DNA of 64,000 bases from Palleronia caenipelagi (GTDB lineage: Bacteria > Pseudomonadota > Alphaproteobacteria > Rhodobacterales > Rhodobacteraceae). Of this stretch, positions 45,796 to 54,783 are shown in pieces; within the stretch, counting starts at the first letter, position 1, and every line of letters begins with the position of its first letter. The notes beneath the pieces are model-generated. The model did not search any database, had not been told where the DNA came from, and saw only the letters and a list, made by a program, of their open reading frames with translations. A program made the position numbers and the translations under genes. The stretch is taken from positions 26,933 through 90,932 of the forward strand of contig NZ_VFSV01000012.1 of assembly GCF_007004065.1 (NCBI RefSeq), given 5' to 3'.

Positions 45796-48582
45796 TCAGC
45801 CCTTATCCTTCAGCCCCATAAGCGCGGCGGCAAACGGGTTGTCGGGGTCGATTGCCTTTTCCTTGCGCGGCGGACGTGCACTGGCGGTTTGCGGACGCGC
45901 GCCACCCTTGCCCTTCTGCCCGCCCTTGGGCTTGCCCTTGCCACGGGGGCGCTGACCCTGACCCTGACGGTCATCGGGCTTGCGACCGGCATTTCGGGCC
46001 CGTCCCGCCCAGGTGAAGGTGTAGAACACCTCCATCTCGGGCGTCTCATCGGACTCCGACGTAACCTCGGCATCAGGTGAAGCTTCGGCCGCAGGCTCGT
46101 CCGCGACGACCTCGGGCTCGGCGGAAGCAGCGGCTTCCTCGACGGGCTGGGCCACATCTTCCGAGGCCATGTCCACATCAGAGGGCGCCTCGGCGGGGGT
46201 CTCCTTCGGGGCCGCAACCTTCGCGCGCTCGCCGCGCTCGGCCTTGTAGCCGAGCCCGGTCATCAGCGCCGCGAATTGCTCCAGCGTCATGCCGGTGATC
46301 GACAGCATGTCCGGCGTCGCCTCGAACCCGGCCCGCGAATTCTGCGCGCGCAGCATGTCGGCCAGACGCTCCAGCATGTCGATCCGGATCGCCCGGTCTC
46401 CGGCGGGGCGATAGCCCGCGCGCAGATATGTGCCGTCCGGCAGCCCTTCGACCACTGGGATAGTCACGAGACCCGGCGGCGGGCTCTCGGGGAACGTGTC
46501 ATGGTTCTCGTAGAGCGACCACAGCAGGAGCCGCAGCCGGGTCGGCGCGGGCTTGAGCAGGAGCGGCAGGAAAATGGTGAACTGACCGAAGCGGACGCCG
46601 TGCTTGCGCAGGGCACCGCGTGCGGTCTGGTCGAGATCCTTCACCTCACCGGCCACCTCGTCGCGCGGGATCACGCCCATCGCTTCGATCAACCGGTAGG
46701 CAAAGCCTTTGGCCAGGCCCTCCAGAGTCTCGTCACCCTTCAGGTTCGTCAAAGGCTCGAACAGCGCTGCGATCTTACGGTCGATGAAGTGCTGGAGACG
46801 GCGCTCCACCTTCTGCGCCACATCCGGGCCTGCTTCTTCGTCCACGAACGCCTCGATGCGCGGGCGCAGCGGGTCGTCACCGCGTACCAGCTTACCGACC
46901 GCTTCGGTGCCCCACATGAGGCCGCCCTGCTCGGTAAAGTCGATCTCGGTATCCGGAGCGTTATAGAACCGGTCGGCCCGTAGATTGAAATGCGGGGTCA
47001 GCGCGGCGATGCTGGCCTGACGCAGCGTCTTCGCCTCGTCGGGAGATCCCGCCTTGTCCTGCCGGAAACGGAAGCCCTCAAGCCGGCCCACATATTGCCC
47101 CTCGACGGAGACTTCGCCTTTGTCGTTCACTTCGGCCAACATGGCCTCCTTCTGCTTCAGCCGCCGCAAGAGCACACTCGTACGCCGGTCAACGAATCGC
47201 TGGGTCAGTGCCTCATGGAGCGCATCTGACAGGCGGTCTTCTACCGCGCGCGTTGCTTCGCGCCAATGCTGCGCGTCGTCAACCCAGCCCTTTCTTTGCG
47301 CCACATAGGTCCATGTGCGGATATACGCCAATCGTTTGGACAGAGTGTCGATGTCGCCTTGGGTCCGGTCGATGCGTTTGACCTGCCGCGCGAGCCAGTC
47401 ATCGGGCACCCGGCCCCACTCGCGCAGAAAGCCGAAGATCCGGTCGAGGAGCCCTGCATGTTCGCCCGCGCTGATACCCCGGAAGTCCGGGATCCGGCAC
47501 ACATCCCAGAGGAGTTTCACGGCGGTGGCATCGCTGCAGGCAGCGGCGATCTCTGGCTGGGCGGCAAGGCTCTTCAGGGCGATAAGGTCATCCGCCTCGC
47601 GCCCACGCACCAGCCGTTGATGATCGGGCCGGGCCTCCAGCGACGCTATGAGTGCCTCCGTGGTTCCGAAGCTCAGCGCAGCGTTGCGCCATTGCAGCGT
47701 CCGGATCGGGGCAAAGCGGTGCTCGGAGATCGCATCGGCCACTTCCTCGTCCAGAGGCCGCGCTTCGCCGGTGACGCCATAGGTGCCATCCGTTCGGTAA
47801 CGCCCTGCCCGGCCAGCAATTTGTGCCAGCTCATTGGGCATCAGATCGCGCATCCGCCGTCCGTCGAACTTACGCGTGGAGGAAAAGGCGATGTGGTCGA
47901 TATCGAGGTTCAGACCCATGCCGATGGCATCGGTGGCGACCAGATAATCCACATCGCCATTCTGATACATCTCCACCTGCGCGTTCCGGGTACGCGGTGA
48001 AAGCGCGCCCATGACAACGGCGGCGCCCCCTTTTTGGCGGCGCAGGAGTTCAGCGATGGCGTAGACGTTATCGACCGAGAACCCGACAATGGCCGAGCGC
48101 GGTCGCATCCGGCTGATCTTGCGGCTGCCCGTATAGGTCAGGGTCGAAAAGCGGTCCCGGCGCATGAACTGCGCCTGCGGCACGAGTTCAGCAATGGCGC
48201 TGCGCACCGTGTCGGCCCCCAGAAACAGCGTCTCATGGGTGCCCCGCGCACGGAGGAGCCGGTCGGTAAAGACATGTCCTCGCTCAGGATCGGCGCAGAG
48301 CTGGATTTCGTCGATGGCGAGAAAATCCGTCCCCATGGCCTCGGGCATCGCTTCAACTGTGCAGACCCAATACTGGGTCCGCTCCGGAACGATTCGTTCC
48401 TCGCCCGTGACCAGCGCGACCACGGACGGCCCCCGGATTGCCACCAGTTTGTCGTAGACCTCGCGGGCCAGAAGGCGCAGCGGCAGGCCGATAATGCCGG
48501 AGCGGTAGCCCAGCATCCGCTCCAGCGCGTAATGCGTCTTGCCGGTATTCGTCGGCCCGAGGACTGCGGTGATCCGTCCCAT
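45796..48582 (-). CDS. SUV3-like DExH helicase
   Basis: The 928-residue product opens MGRITAVLGPTNTGKTHYALE with Walker A at residues 9-16. The DExH box is AIDEIQLCAD and motif VI region includes QIAGRAGRYRTDG. This pattern matches SUV3, the mitochondrial RNA helicase of the RNA degradosome, and its alphaproteobacterial homologues. A C-terminal tail of about 130 residues is low-complexity, first acidic (SDVDMASEDVAQPVEEAAAS) and then Lys/Gly/Arg-rich, and probably contacts RNA. It is followed 6 bp later by the S4 gene. Confidence 0.9.
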   Translation of the reverse strand: MGRITAVLGPTNTGKTHYALERMLGYRSGIIGLPLRLLAREVYDKLVAIRGPSVVALVTGEERIVPERTQYWVCTVEAMPEAMGTDFLAIDEIQLCADPERGHVFTDRLLRARGTHETLFLGADTVRSAIAELVPQAQFMRRDRFSTLTYTGSRKISRMRPRSAIVGFSVDNVYAIAELLRRQKGGAAVVMGALSPRTRNAQVEMYQNGDVDYLVATDAIGMGLNLDIDHIAFSSTRKFDGRRMRDLMPNELAQIAGRAGRYRTDGTYGVTGEARPLDEEVADAISEHRFAPIRTLQWRNAALSFGTTEALIASLEARPDHQRLVRGREADDLIALKSLAAQPEIAAACSDATAVKLLWDVCRIPDFRGISAGEHAGLLDRIFGFLREWGRVPDDWLARQVKRIDRTQGDIDTLSKRLAYIRTWTYVAQRKGWVDDAQHWREATRAVEDRLSDALHEALTQRFVDRRTSVLLRRLKQKEAMLAEVNDKGEVSVEGQYVGRLEGFRFRQDKAGSPDEAKTLRQASIAALTPHFNLRADRFYNAPDTEIDFTEQGGLMWGTEAVGKLVRGDDPLRPRIEAFVDEEAGPDVAQKVERRLQHFIDRKIAALFEPLTNLKGDETLEGLAKGFAYRLIEAMGVIPRDEVAGEVKDLDQTARGALRKHGVRFGQFTIFLPLLLKPAPTRLRLLLWSLYENHDTFPESPPPGLVTIPVVEGLPDGTYLRAGYRPAGDRAIRIDMLERLADMLRAQNSRAGFEATPDMLSITGMTLEQFAALMTGLGYKAERGERAKVAAPKETPAEAPSDVDMASEDVAQPVEEAAASAEPEVVADEPAAEASPDAEVTSESDETPEMEVFYTFTWAGRARNAGRKPDDRQGQGQRPRGKGKPKGGQKGKGGARPQTASARPPRKEKAIDPDNPFAAALMGLKDKG

Positions 48583-48660
48583 ATGGCCTCCTTCGTCCCC
48601 AGACCCGTTCCCGTGAGCCTAGATGAGGCCGCGCGCCCCCAAGCGCAAGCCCGGAGCCCG

Positions 48661-49212
48661 TCAGAGAGCTGTGCCGTCGAGCTCCTGCTCCAGACGTCCC
48701 AGCGCCGCCACTGCGTCCTCGTTGCCGGGGTAGAGCGCGATCAGGGCGGCCAGCGCGTCGCGGGCGATGGCCGGGGCACCGATTTCCTCCGCGATCAGAG
48801 CCAGCCCGCCCATGGCGCCGAAATGGCGGGGGTTCAACGCCAACGCCATCTGGATATCGGCCAGCGCCGGTCCGTAGGTCTTTGCACCGAAATAGGCGAC
48901 GGCTCGGGAATTATAGGCTTCGGCAAAGTCCGGCGCATGATCGACGAGCGCGGTCAGATGACCAATGGCGGAGGCTGTGTCGCCCGCCTCCAGCGCATCG
49001 CGTCCCCGGTCCAGCAGGAGATCCATGGCAGCGGAGCCGGATTTCGACCATTCGAGGGCGATCTTCTCGGCGATCTGTTCCGCATCCGTGCCCTCTGCCG
49101 TGGCCAGGGCTTCGAACAGCGAGTCCAGCCGGTCGCCTTCTGCGAAAGCGGGTGCAGAAAAAATGAAGGCTGCCGCCACGAGAGATTTGAGTTTGTGCGA
49201 AATACGGGTCAT
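48661..49212 (-). CDS. Exported TPR-repeat protein
   Basis: The 183-residue product has a Sec signal (MTRISHKLKSLVAAAFIFSAPAFA) followed by TPR-type helical repeats (AIGHLTALVDHAPDFAEAYN and PALADIQMALALNPRHFGAM). It should be periplasmic, a protein-protein interaction module of unknown partner. I chose the ATG at 49212 because it begins the signal peptide; the frame is open upstream, with another ATG at 49236, but no better ribosome site. It is divergent from the SCP2 gene. Confidence 0.8.
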   Translation of the reverse strand: MTRISHKLKSLVAAAFIFSAPAFAEGDRLDSLFEALATAEGTDAEQIAEKIALEWSKSGSAAMDLLLDRGRDALEAGDTASAIGHLTALVDHAPDFAEAYNSRAVAYFGAKTYGPALADIQMALALNPRHFGAMGGLALIAEEIGAPAIARDALAALIALYPGNEDAVAALGRLEQELDGTAL

Positions 49213-49285
49213 GTCTGTACCAGAATAACCGATCATGCGGTCGGTTCGAGAAAAATATATGTGACATCTGACAGGAGAGACACCG

Positions 49286-49570
49286 ATGAGCACCGTGATC
49301 GAAGAAGCCGCCGCCCAGCTTAACGAAAAAGTTGGCGGATCCTTTGACGGGTCGCTGAAGTTCGTGGTCGAGGGTGAAGGCGCGATCATGCTCGACGGTG
49401 CGGGCGCCCGTGTGGGCGACGAGCCGGCCGACACCACCATGACCGCCGATGCGGAGACCTTTCAGGCGCTGGCCGAAGGCACGCTCGACCCGACCAGCGC
49501 GTTCATGTCGGGCCGCCTGAAGATTGACGGCGACATGGCGCAGGCGATGAAGCTGGCCACCAGCTTCTGA
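49286..49570 (+). CDS. SCP2 sterol-binding domain protein
   Basis: The 94-residue product is a single SCP2 domain: KVGGSFDGSLKFVVEGEGAI, TTMTADAETFQALAEGTLDP and MSGRLKIDGDMAQAMKLAT. SCP2 domains bind acyl-CoA, sterol or other hydrophobic ligands. The ATG at 49286 follows AGGAGAG. It is followed 3 bp later by an alpha/beta hydrolase, so a two-gene lipid-related unit is likely. Confidence 0.93.
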   Translation: MSTVIEEAAAQLNEKVGGSFDGSLKFVVEGEGAIMLDGAGARVGDEPADTTMTADAETFQALAEGTLDPTSAFMSGRLKIDGDMAQAMKLATSF

Positions 49571-49573
49571 GCG

Positions 49574-50512
49574 ATGATCCCGAACGCGCCTCTGCACGAA
49601 GATGTGGCCGACGCCCCGCCTGACGGGCGCGCGGTATGGCTGTTTGCTGAGGATGGCGCCCGCATCCGCGCGGCCCATTGGCTGCCGGAGGGACCGGCCA
49701 AAGGTACCGTGTTTCTGTTCCCGGGTCGCACCGAATATATCGAGAAATACGGGCAGGTGATTGGCGATCTGGTGGCCGCCGGTCACGCAGTTCTTGTGGT
49801 GGACTGGCGGGGACAGGGGCTCTCCACACGGCTGCTCGACAACCCTCTGTCTGGTCATGTGGAAGTGTTCCACGACTACCAGAAAGACGTCGCAGCGCTC
49901 GTGGACTATGCGCAGAGCCTCGATCTGCCCCGACCATGGCGCCTGCTCGCTCATTCGATGGGCGGCACTATTGCGCTGAGGGCGCTTTTGAATGGGATGG
50001 ATGTGCAGAGCGTCGCCCTGTCCGCACCAATGTGGGGGATCACCATACCCGGCGCCGTGCGTCCGCTTCTCCATGCCGCAGCCATCGTCGCCAAACGCGT
50101 GGGCCACGGACACCGGCAATCTCCGGGGATCAAAAACGCGGCCTATCCTGAGCCGCGCGCGTTCGAGGACAATCGTCTCACCCATGACCGGGAGCAGTAC
50201 AGGCGGATGACCGACCAGACCCGCACCCATCATGGGCTCGCGTTGGGACCGCCGTCTCTCAGTTGGCTGGCCGAAGCCCTCGACGAATGTCACGATCTGG
50301 CCAAGGCAGCGTCACCGGAAATCCCCTGTCTCGCTATGATTGGCACCGATGAGAGCATCGTAAAGAATGACGAGATCCGTCGGCGGATGGCCACTTGGCC
50401 AGGTGGGGAACTTCTGGAAATCGACGGAGCCCGCCATGAATGCCTCATGGAGACGCCCGAGCGGCGGCGAAAGGCTATCGGCGCTTGCCTCGCCCATTTC
50501 GAGCGGTATTAG
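49574..50512 (+). CDS. Alpha/beta hydrolase (monoacylglycerol lipase/lysophospholipase-like)
   Basis: The 312-residue product has the nucleophile elbow AHSMGG (Ser128), the oxyanion region RTEYIEKYG, and the conserved VDWRGQGLS near residue 76. A late Asp (GTDESIV) and His (GARHECLME) complete the triad. The pattern fits lysophospholipase L2/monoglyceride lipase relatives. It is coupled to the SCP2 gene 3 bp upstream and overlaps the convergent miaB stop by 4 bp. Confidence 0.88.
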   Translation: MIPNAPLHEDVADAPPDGRAVWLFAEDGARIRAAHWLPEGPAKGTVFLFPGRTEYIEKYGQVIGDLVAAGHAVLVVDWRGQGLSTRLLDNPLSGHVEVFHDYQKDVAALVDYAQSLDLPRPWRLLAHSMGGTIALRALLNGMDVQSVALSAPMWGITIPGAVRPLLHAAAIVAKRVGHGHRQSPGIKNAAYPEPRAFEDNRLTHDREQYRRMTDQTRTHHGLALGPPSLSWLAEALDECHDLAKAASPEIPCLAMIGTDESIVKNDEIRRRMATWPGGELLEIDGARHECLMETPERRRKAIGACLAHFERY

Positions 50513-51828
50513 ATCAGCGTTCCGGCCAGCGAATTCGGCGCGCTGGCCGTGATCCTGACCCGCACCAGATCCCCGATTTGATGCCCGGGCGCATCCACGA
50601 AGACGGAATGCAGGTGGTCGGATTTGCCCACCAATTGCCCGTCCTCGCGCCCAGGCTTTTCAAACAGAACGCCCACCTCCTGCCCCACCATGCGATCCTG
50701 AACGGCGGTTTGCTGACGGCGGAGGAGAGCTTGCAGCCGCTGCAACCGCTCGTCGGCGACCGCCGGATCAACAAGCGCGCGCTCCGCCGCAGGGGTACCG
50801 GGGCGGGTGGAGTATTTGAAACTGTAGCACTGGCCGTATTCCACCTCTTCCACCAGACGCAGCGTGTCCTCGAAATCCTGATCGGTCTCTTCGGGGAAGC
50901 CGACAATGAAATCGCCCGAAATGAGAATATCCGGGCGCGCTTCGCGCATCCGCTCGATCAGGCGCAGGTAGCTCTCGGCCGTGTGGCTGCGGTTCATCCG
51001 CTTCAGGATCCGGTCCGAGCCTGACTGGACCGGCAAGTGCAGATAGGGCATCAGCTTTTCGATCTCGCCATGGGCGGCGATCAGGTCGTCGCTCATGTCA
51101 TTGGGGTGGCTGGTGGTGTAACGGATGCGGTCAAGCCCGTCGATCTCTGCCAGCTCGCGTACCAGCCGCGCAAGACTCCAGTCCCCATCGGCGGCAGCGC
51201 CGTGATAGGCGTTCACATTCTGACCGAGCAGCGTAATCTCACGTACACCACGTTCGACAAGATCTCTCGCCTCACGAAGCACCCGGTCAGCGGGACGAGA
51301 AACCTCGGCACCGCGCGTATACGGCACCACGCAGAAGGCGCAGAACTTGTCGCAGCCTTCCTGCACGGTCAGAAACGCCGTCGGACCGCGTTTCGCTTTG
51401 GGGCGCGCGTTCAGGTGCTCGAACTTGTCTTCCTCAGGAAAATCGGTGTCGAGCGCCCGCTTGCCCTGACGAGCCGCGGCCTCCAGTTCCGGCAGCCGGT
51501 GATAGCTCTGCGGCCCCACCACCAGATCCACCAGCGGTTGACGGCGCATGATTTCCTCGCCCTCGGCCTGGGCCACACAACCAGCAACGCCGATCTTCAG
51601 ATCGGGGCGCTCGGCCTTCAACGCGCGAAAACGGCCGAGCTCCGAATAGACCTTTTCTGCAGCCTTTTCTCGGATATGGCAGGTGTTTAGGAGGATCAGA
51701 TCTGCATCCTCGGGGTTGTCCGTCGCCTCATAGCCCTGCCCCTCCATGGCCTCGCCCATGCGCTCGCTGTCATAGACATTCATCTGACAGCCATAGGTTT
51801 TGATGTAGAGCTTTCGGGTCGTCGACAT
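50509..51828 (-). CDS. miaB: tRNA-2-methylthio-N6-dimethylallyladenosine synthase MiaB
   Basis: MiaB adds the 2-methylthio group to i6A37 of tRNAs reading U-starting codons. The 439-residue product has three N-terminal cluster cysteines ([25 protein letters not shown]), the radical SAM motif [11 protein letters not shown] and a C-terminal TRAM domain. The ATG at 51828 ([16 protein letters not shown]) follows CGGAGG on the reverse strand. It is convergent with the hydrolase and divergent from the glycosyltransferase-like gene. Confidence 0.96.
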   Translation of the reverse strand: MSTTRKLYIKTYGCQMNVYDSERMGEAMEGQGYEATDNPEDADLILLNTCHIREKAAEKVYSELGRFRALKAERPDLKIGVAGCVAQAEGEEIMRRQPLVDLVVGPQSYHRLPELEAAARQGKRALDTDFPEEDKFEHLNARPKAKRGPTAFLTVQEGCDKFCAFCVVPYTRGAEVSRPADRVLREARDLVERGVREITLLGQNVNAYHGAAADGDWSLARLVRELAEIDGLDRIRYTTSHPNDMSDDLIAAHGEIEKLMPYLHLPVQSGSDRILKRMNRSHTAESYLRLIERMREARPDILISGDFIVGFPEETDQDFEDTLRLVEEVEYGQCYSFKYSTRPGTPAAERALVDPAVADERLQRLQALLRRQQTAVQDRMVGQEVGVLFEKPGREDGQLVGKSDHLHSVFVDAPGHQIGDLVRVRITASAPNSLAGTLI

Positions 51829-51946
51829 GCCGCGCCTCCGGTGCTGAGATCGCGGCGTCTTAACGCCAAGCCTGACATCTCGCAACATGAAGCTCTTGCA
51901 AATCGGGCCGCAGGCGTTGCAAACCGCCCGTCAAAGGAGTTCTGCC

Positions 51947-52810
51947 ATGCCGACCTACACCTCTCTGGAGGCATTTCGCCGCGATGACACCCTCGTGCTC
52001 AAAGGGCCGGTGGGGATATTGCTCGTGGAAGATGAGGTCGAAGTACAGTCGTCGCTGGATCATATGGTGACCACCGGGTTCAAGACGATCGTGTTGATGG
52101 CTCCCGCCAATACAAGCGTGACTTTGCCTGAGACTGTGCCAGTGCATCATGTGGAATGGCGCAAACGTACCTCCGAAGCCGTTTGCGACGCGGTCAATGC
52201 CGTCATCGAAAAAGGCCCCGGCCTCTGGATGCATTACGCATTCAACGCGGAGTACCTGTTCTTTCCGTTCAGCGAGACGCGCAGGATCGGTGAGATGCTG
52301 ACGTTCCATACCGAAGAGCGTCGGTTTAGCATGCTGACCTATGTCATCGACCTCTACGGACCGGAGGCAACCATTTCCAATGCCGTGAACCGCGAGGAAA
52401 CCTATCTCGATTCGACCGGTTATTATGCGGTGGCACGACACGATCCGGAGACCGGAGGGGACAAGGACCGGCAGATGGATTTCTTTGGCGGATTGCGGTG
52501 GCGCTTTGAGGAACACGTCCCCTACACCAAGCGCAAGATCGATCGCATCGGCCTCTTCCGCGCCAAGGCCGGACTGACCTTACGCCCGGATCACACGATG
52601 TCGGACGAGGAATACAACACATATTCCTGCCCTTGGCACAACAATCTGACCGCGGCCATTTGCTCGTTCCGCGCGGCGAAGGCGCTGACCCGCAATGCCG
52701 GTTCGCGTCATGAAATCAACAGCTTTCACTGGTACGGGACGCAGCCTTTCCGCTGGGAATCGAAGCAGCTGCTGGAACTCGGGCTGGTCGAACCCGGCCA
52801 ATGGTTCTGA
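51947..52810 (+). CDS. Glycosyltransferase-like conserved protein, no clear DxD
   Basis: The 287-residue product starts at the ATG at 51947 with AAAGGAG upstream. I recognise the family from memory as a Rhodobacterales-type hypothetical protein; the C-terminal EPGQWF and DLYGPEATI, FFGGLRWRF segments are conserved. Its pattern (an N-terminal nucleotide-sugar-like beta-alpha part, TGFKTIVLMAP, then LWMHYAFNAEYLFFPF) is like a GT-A glycosyltransferase, but at the metal-binding spot it has N-A-E (about 101-103) instead of DxD. Either it is catalytically unusual or it has another job. It is convergent with a real GT2 gene 10 bp away. Confidence 0.6.
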   Translation: MPTYTSLEAFRRDDTLVLKGPVGILLVEDEVEVQSSLDHMVTTGFKTIVLMAPANTSVTLPETVPVHHVEWRKRTSEAVCDAVNAVIEKGPGLWMHYAFNAEYLFFPFSETRRIGEMLTFHTEERRFSMLTYVIDLYGPEATISNAVNREETYLDSTGYYAVARHDPETGGDKDRQMDFFGGLRWRFEEHVPYTKRKIDRIGLFRAKAGLTLRPDHTMSDEEYNTYSCPWHNNLTAAICSFRAAKALTRNAGSRHEINSFHWYGTQPFRWESKQLLELGLVEPGQWF

Positions 52811-52819
52811 ACCGGGCCT

Positions 52820-53533
52820 TCAGATAAAAAAATAACGGAACACGCTGCGCAGGTGGTGGCGAAACTTTCGGTTGCTGGCCGATTTGTTTGCATGAGCGCA
52901 GTTGTGAAACATGCGGATGTCAGGATAAAATCGCACCCGCACATCCAGCGCACGTGCCCGGTCGCAAAGATCTACGTCCTCCATGTACATGAAGTAGCGC
53001 TCATCAAATCCGCCCAGTTTCCGGAACAGACCGGCGCGAATGGCAATAAATGCACCCGAGGCCCAATAGGCATACTGAAGGTCTGACGTGTCCTCAGCCG
53101 CATAGCGGCTGTGATGGGATTGGCCGAGAAAGGACAGCCCCAGGGACCAAAGGCTGAGCCTCGGCCGGACATTGTGATCCCACTGCTCGGTGCGATTGTT
53201 CCACAATAGCGGCGCTACGAGCGTCTCACCCTCTGCCTCAGCCCGGCCAAGGAGGTCGGCGAGCTGATCCTCTGTCCCGGTCACGTCCGGGTTGCAGATG
53301 ACGAACCAGTCGGCGTCATCGAGACCCGCCATCTCAAATGATCTGTTGTGATTCTCCCCGAACCCAACCGGATTCAGGTTGGACACCACGTCCACGTGTG
53401 CCGGCATTTGATGCGCCAGCTCCCCGGTGTTCTCGCGCAGAATAACGCGATGCACCCCCAAATCCCATACCAGAGGATTTTCCAGTACCTCAGCACAGTT
53501 GCCGTGGGACACCACGGACACGACGACGTTCAT
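52820..53533 (-). CDS. Family 2 glycosyltransferase
   Basis: The 237-residue product is a GT-A enzyme of the rhamnosyltransferase type. Its metal-binding motif is N-P-D (residues 81-83, FVICNPDVTG), and the usual aromatic acceptor block GGFDERYFMYMEDVDLC carries the catalytic-base ED. No membrane helix is visible, so it is probably cytoplasmic or peripheral, acting on a lipid-linked or cell-surface glycan. The 3' end lies 9 bp from the convergent glycosyltransferase-like gene. The likely donor is a dTDP- or UDP-sugar; this cannot be fixed from sequence. Confidence 0.88.
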   Translation of the reverse strand: MNVVVSVVSHGNCAEVLENPLVWDLGVHRVILRENTGELAHQMPAHVDVVSNLNPVGFGENHNRSFEMAGLDDADWFVICNPDVTGTEDQLADLLGRAEAEGETLVAPLLWNNRTEQWDHNVRPRLSLWSLGLSFLGQSHHSRYAAEDTSDLQYAYWASGAFIAIRAGLFRKLGGFDERYFMYMEDVDLCDRARALDVRVRFYPDIRMFHNCAHANKSASNRKFRHHLRSVFRYFFI

Positions 53534-53569
53534 CGGAGTTGTACCATCACATCGATACGCCGCAGCAGA

Positions 53570-54016
53570 TCAAGCAACCGTATCCCGGCGCAAACGGATC
53601 ACCACGTCCACGGACGCAATCGAGGCGCCTTCTGGCGGGTCCGGCAATCTCGCGATTTCCAGCGTATCGGACGGAGCGTCCTGAAGCTCGCCCGTATCCT
53701 CCCAGAAGAAATGCGGGTGCTGATCGGTACGAGTGTCAAAATAGCTGCGGGAGCCCTCGACGGTGACCTCTTGAACGAGGCCCGCTTCCGAAAAGGAGTG
53801 CAACGCGTTGTAAACAGTCGCGAGCGATACTTTGTCCCCGGTCGCAGTGCAGGCGGCGTGGAGACTCTCTGCCGTGACATGCCGATCCTGCCCGTCTCCA
53901 ACGAGCAGCGCGGCAAGAAGCTGGCGCTGACGGGTGGGACGCAAACCAGCCCGGGCCAGCATAAGGCTCGCCCGCTCTAGCTGTTCGACAGTAATCTGGT
54001 TCAAAAATTCAGTCAT
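53570..54016 (-). CDS. irr: Fur-family iron response regulator Irr
   Basis: The 148-residue Fur-type regulator has the DNA-binding winged helix (LRPTRQRQLLAALLVGDGQ and VSLATVYNALHSFSEAGLV) and a dimerisation domain with HPHFFWEDTGEL. Its location divergent from fabA is the usual irr position in alphaproteobacteria, where Irr controls iron and haem genes. The haem-linked triple-His motif of rhizobial Irr is HxH here (QHPHFF). The 119-bp intergenic region contains a CCGGAT/ATCCGG inverted repeat at 54041-54059 that might be a regulator site, though I cannot link it to Irr. Confidence 0.9.
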   Translation of the reverse strand: MTEFLNQITVEQLERASLMLARAGLRPTRQRQLLAALLVGDGQDRHVTAESLHAACTATGDKVSLATVYNALHSFSEAGLVQEVTVEGSRSYFDTRTDQHPHFFWEDTGELQDAPSDTLEIARLPDPPEGASIASVDVVIRLRRDTVA

Positions 54017-54135
54017 ATTACGTTTGATATGCCATCACCGCCGGATGGATTCAATCCGGGTCAAACCTTGCGCCGCAGCAAAAGCCGGTGCTAAGGGCCG
54101 TGAAAATGATCCAGACCCGGTGACGGAGGCTCCTC

Positions 54136-54645
54136 ATGTCTGATTTTCCCACATCCTTTGGCTATGACGACCTGATTGCCTGCGCCAAGGGCGAGCTGTT
54201 CGGGCCAGGCAATGCGCAGCTGCCGATGCCGCCTATGCTGATGATGGACCGGATCACCGAAATCTCTGCCGATGGCGGCGAGCATGGCAAAGGTCACGTG
54301 GTTGCCGAATTCGATATCAAGCCGGAGCTGTGGTTCTTTGACTGCCATTTCCCGGGCAACCCGATCATGCCCGGCTGTCTGGGGCTCGACGGGCTTTGGC
54401 AGCTCACCGGGTTCAATCTCGGTTGGCGTGGCTGGCAGGGGCGTGGCTATGCGCTGGGCGTGGGCGAGGTCAAGCTCACCGGCATGGTGCGCCCGGACCG
54501 CAAGATGCTGACCTATAACGTGAATTTCACCAAGGCAATCCAGACCCGACGACTGACCATGGGCGTCGCCAATGGCACGGTTCATGCGGATGGCGAGCTG
54601 ATTTACCAGGTCACCGACATGAAGGTCGCCCTGTCTGAAAGCTGA
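54136..54645 (+). CDS. fabA: 3-hydroxydecanoyl-ACP dehydratase/isomerase FabA
   Basis: FabA dehydrates 3-hydroxydecanoyl-ACP and isomerises the trans-2 to the cis-3 product, the branch point to unsaturated fatty acids. The 169-residue product has the active-site text [18 protein letters not shown], with His71 and Asp85. It heads fabA-fabB-fabI, in the same order as other alphaproteobacteria. A hairpin and 138 bp separate it from fabB. Confidence 0.97.
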   Translation: MSDFPTSFGYDDLIACAKGELFGPGNAQLPMPPMLMMDRITEISADGGEHGKGHVVAEFDIKPELWFFDCHFPGNPIMPGCLGLDGLWQLTGFNLGWRGWQGRGYALGVGEVKLTGMVRPDRKMLTYNVNFTKAIQTRRLTMGVANGTVHADGELIYQVTDMKVALSES

Positions 54646-54669
54646 GCGACCCGTTTTGGACACGTGATG

Positions 54670-54700
54670 AAAGGCCCGCGGCACGATTCCGGGGGCCTTT
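54670..54700 (+). terminator. Hairpin between fabA and fabB
   Basis: Eight-bp arms AAAGGCCC (54670-54677) and GGGCCTTT (54693-54700), 15-nt loop, ending TTTCG. Only three T residues, so it may attenuate rather than stop transcription into fabB. Confidence 0.55.
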
Positions 54701-54783
54701 CGCATTCTGCGAGAAGAGGCAAAGGCTTGCGTTGCGCGCCGTCCATGCCCTAGACACCAGCCACATCTATGAAGGAGGCCGAG

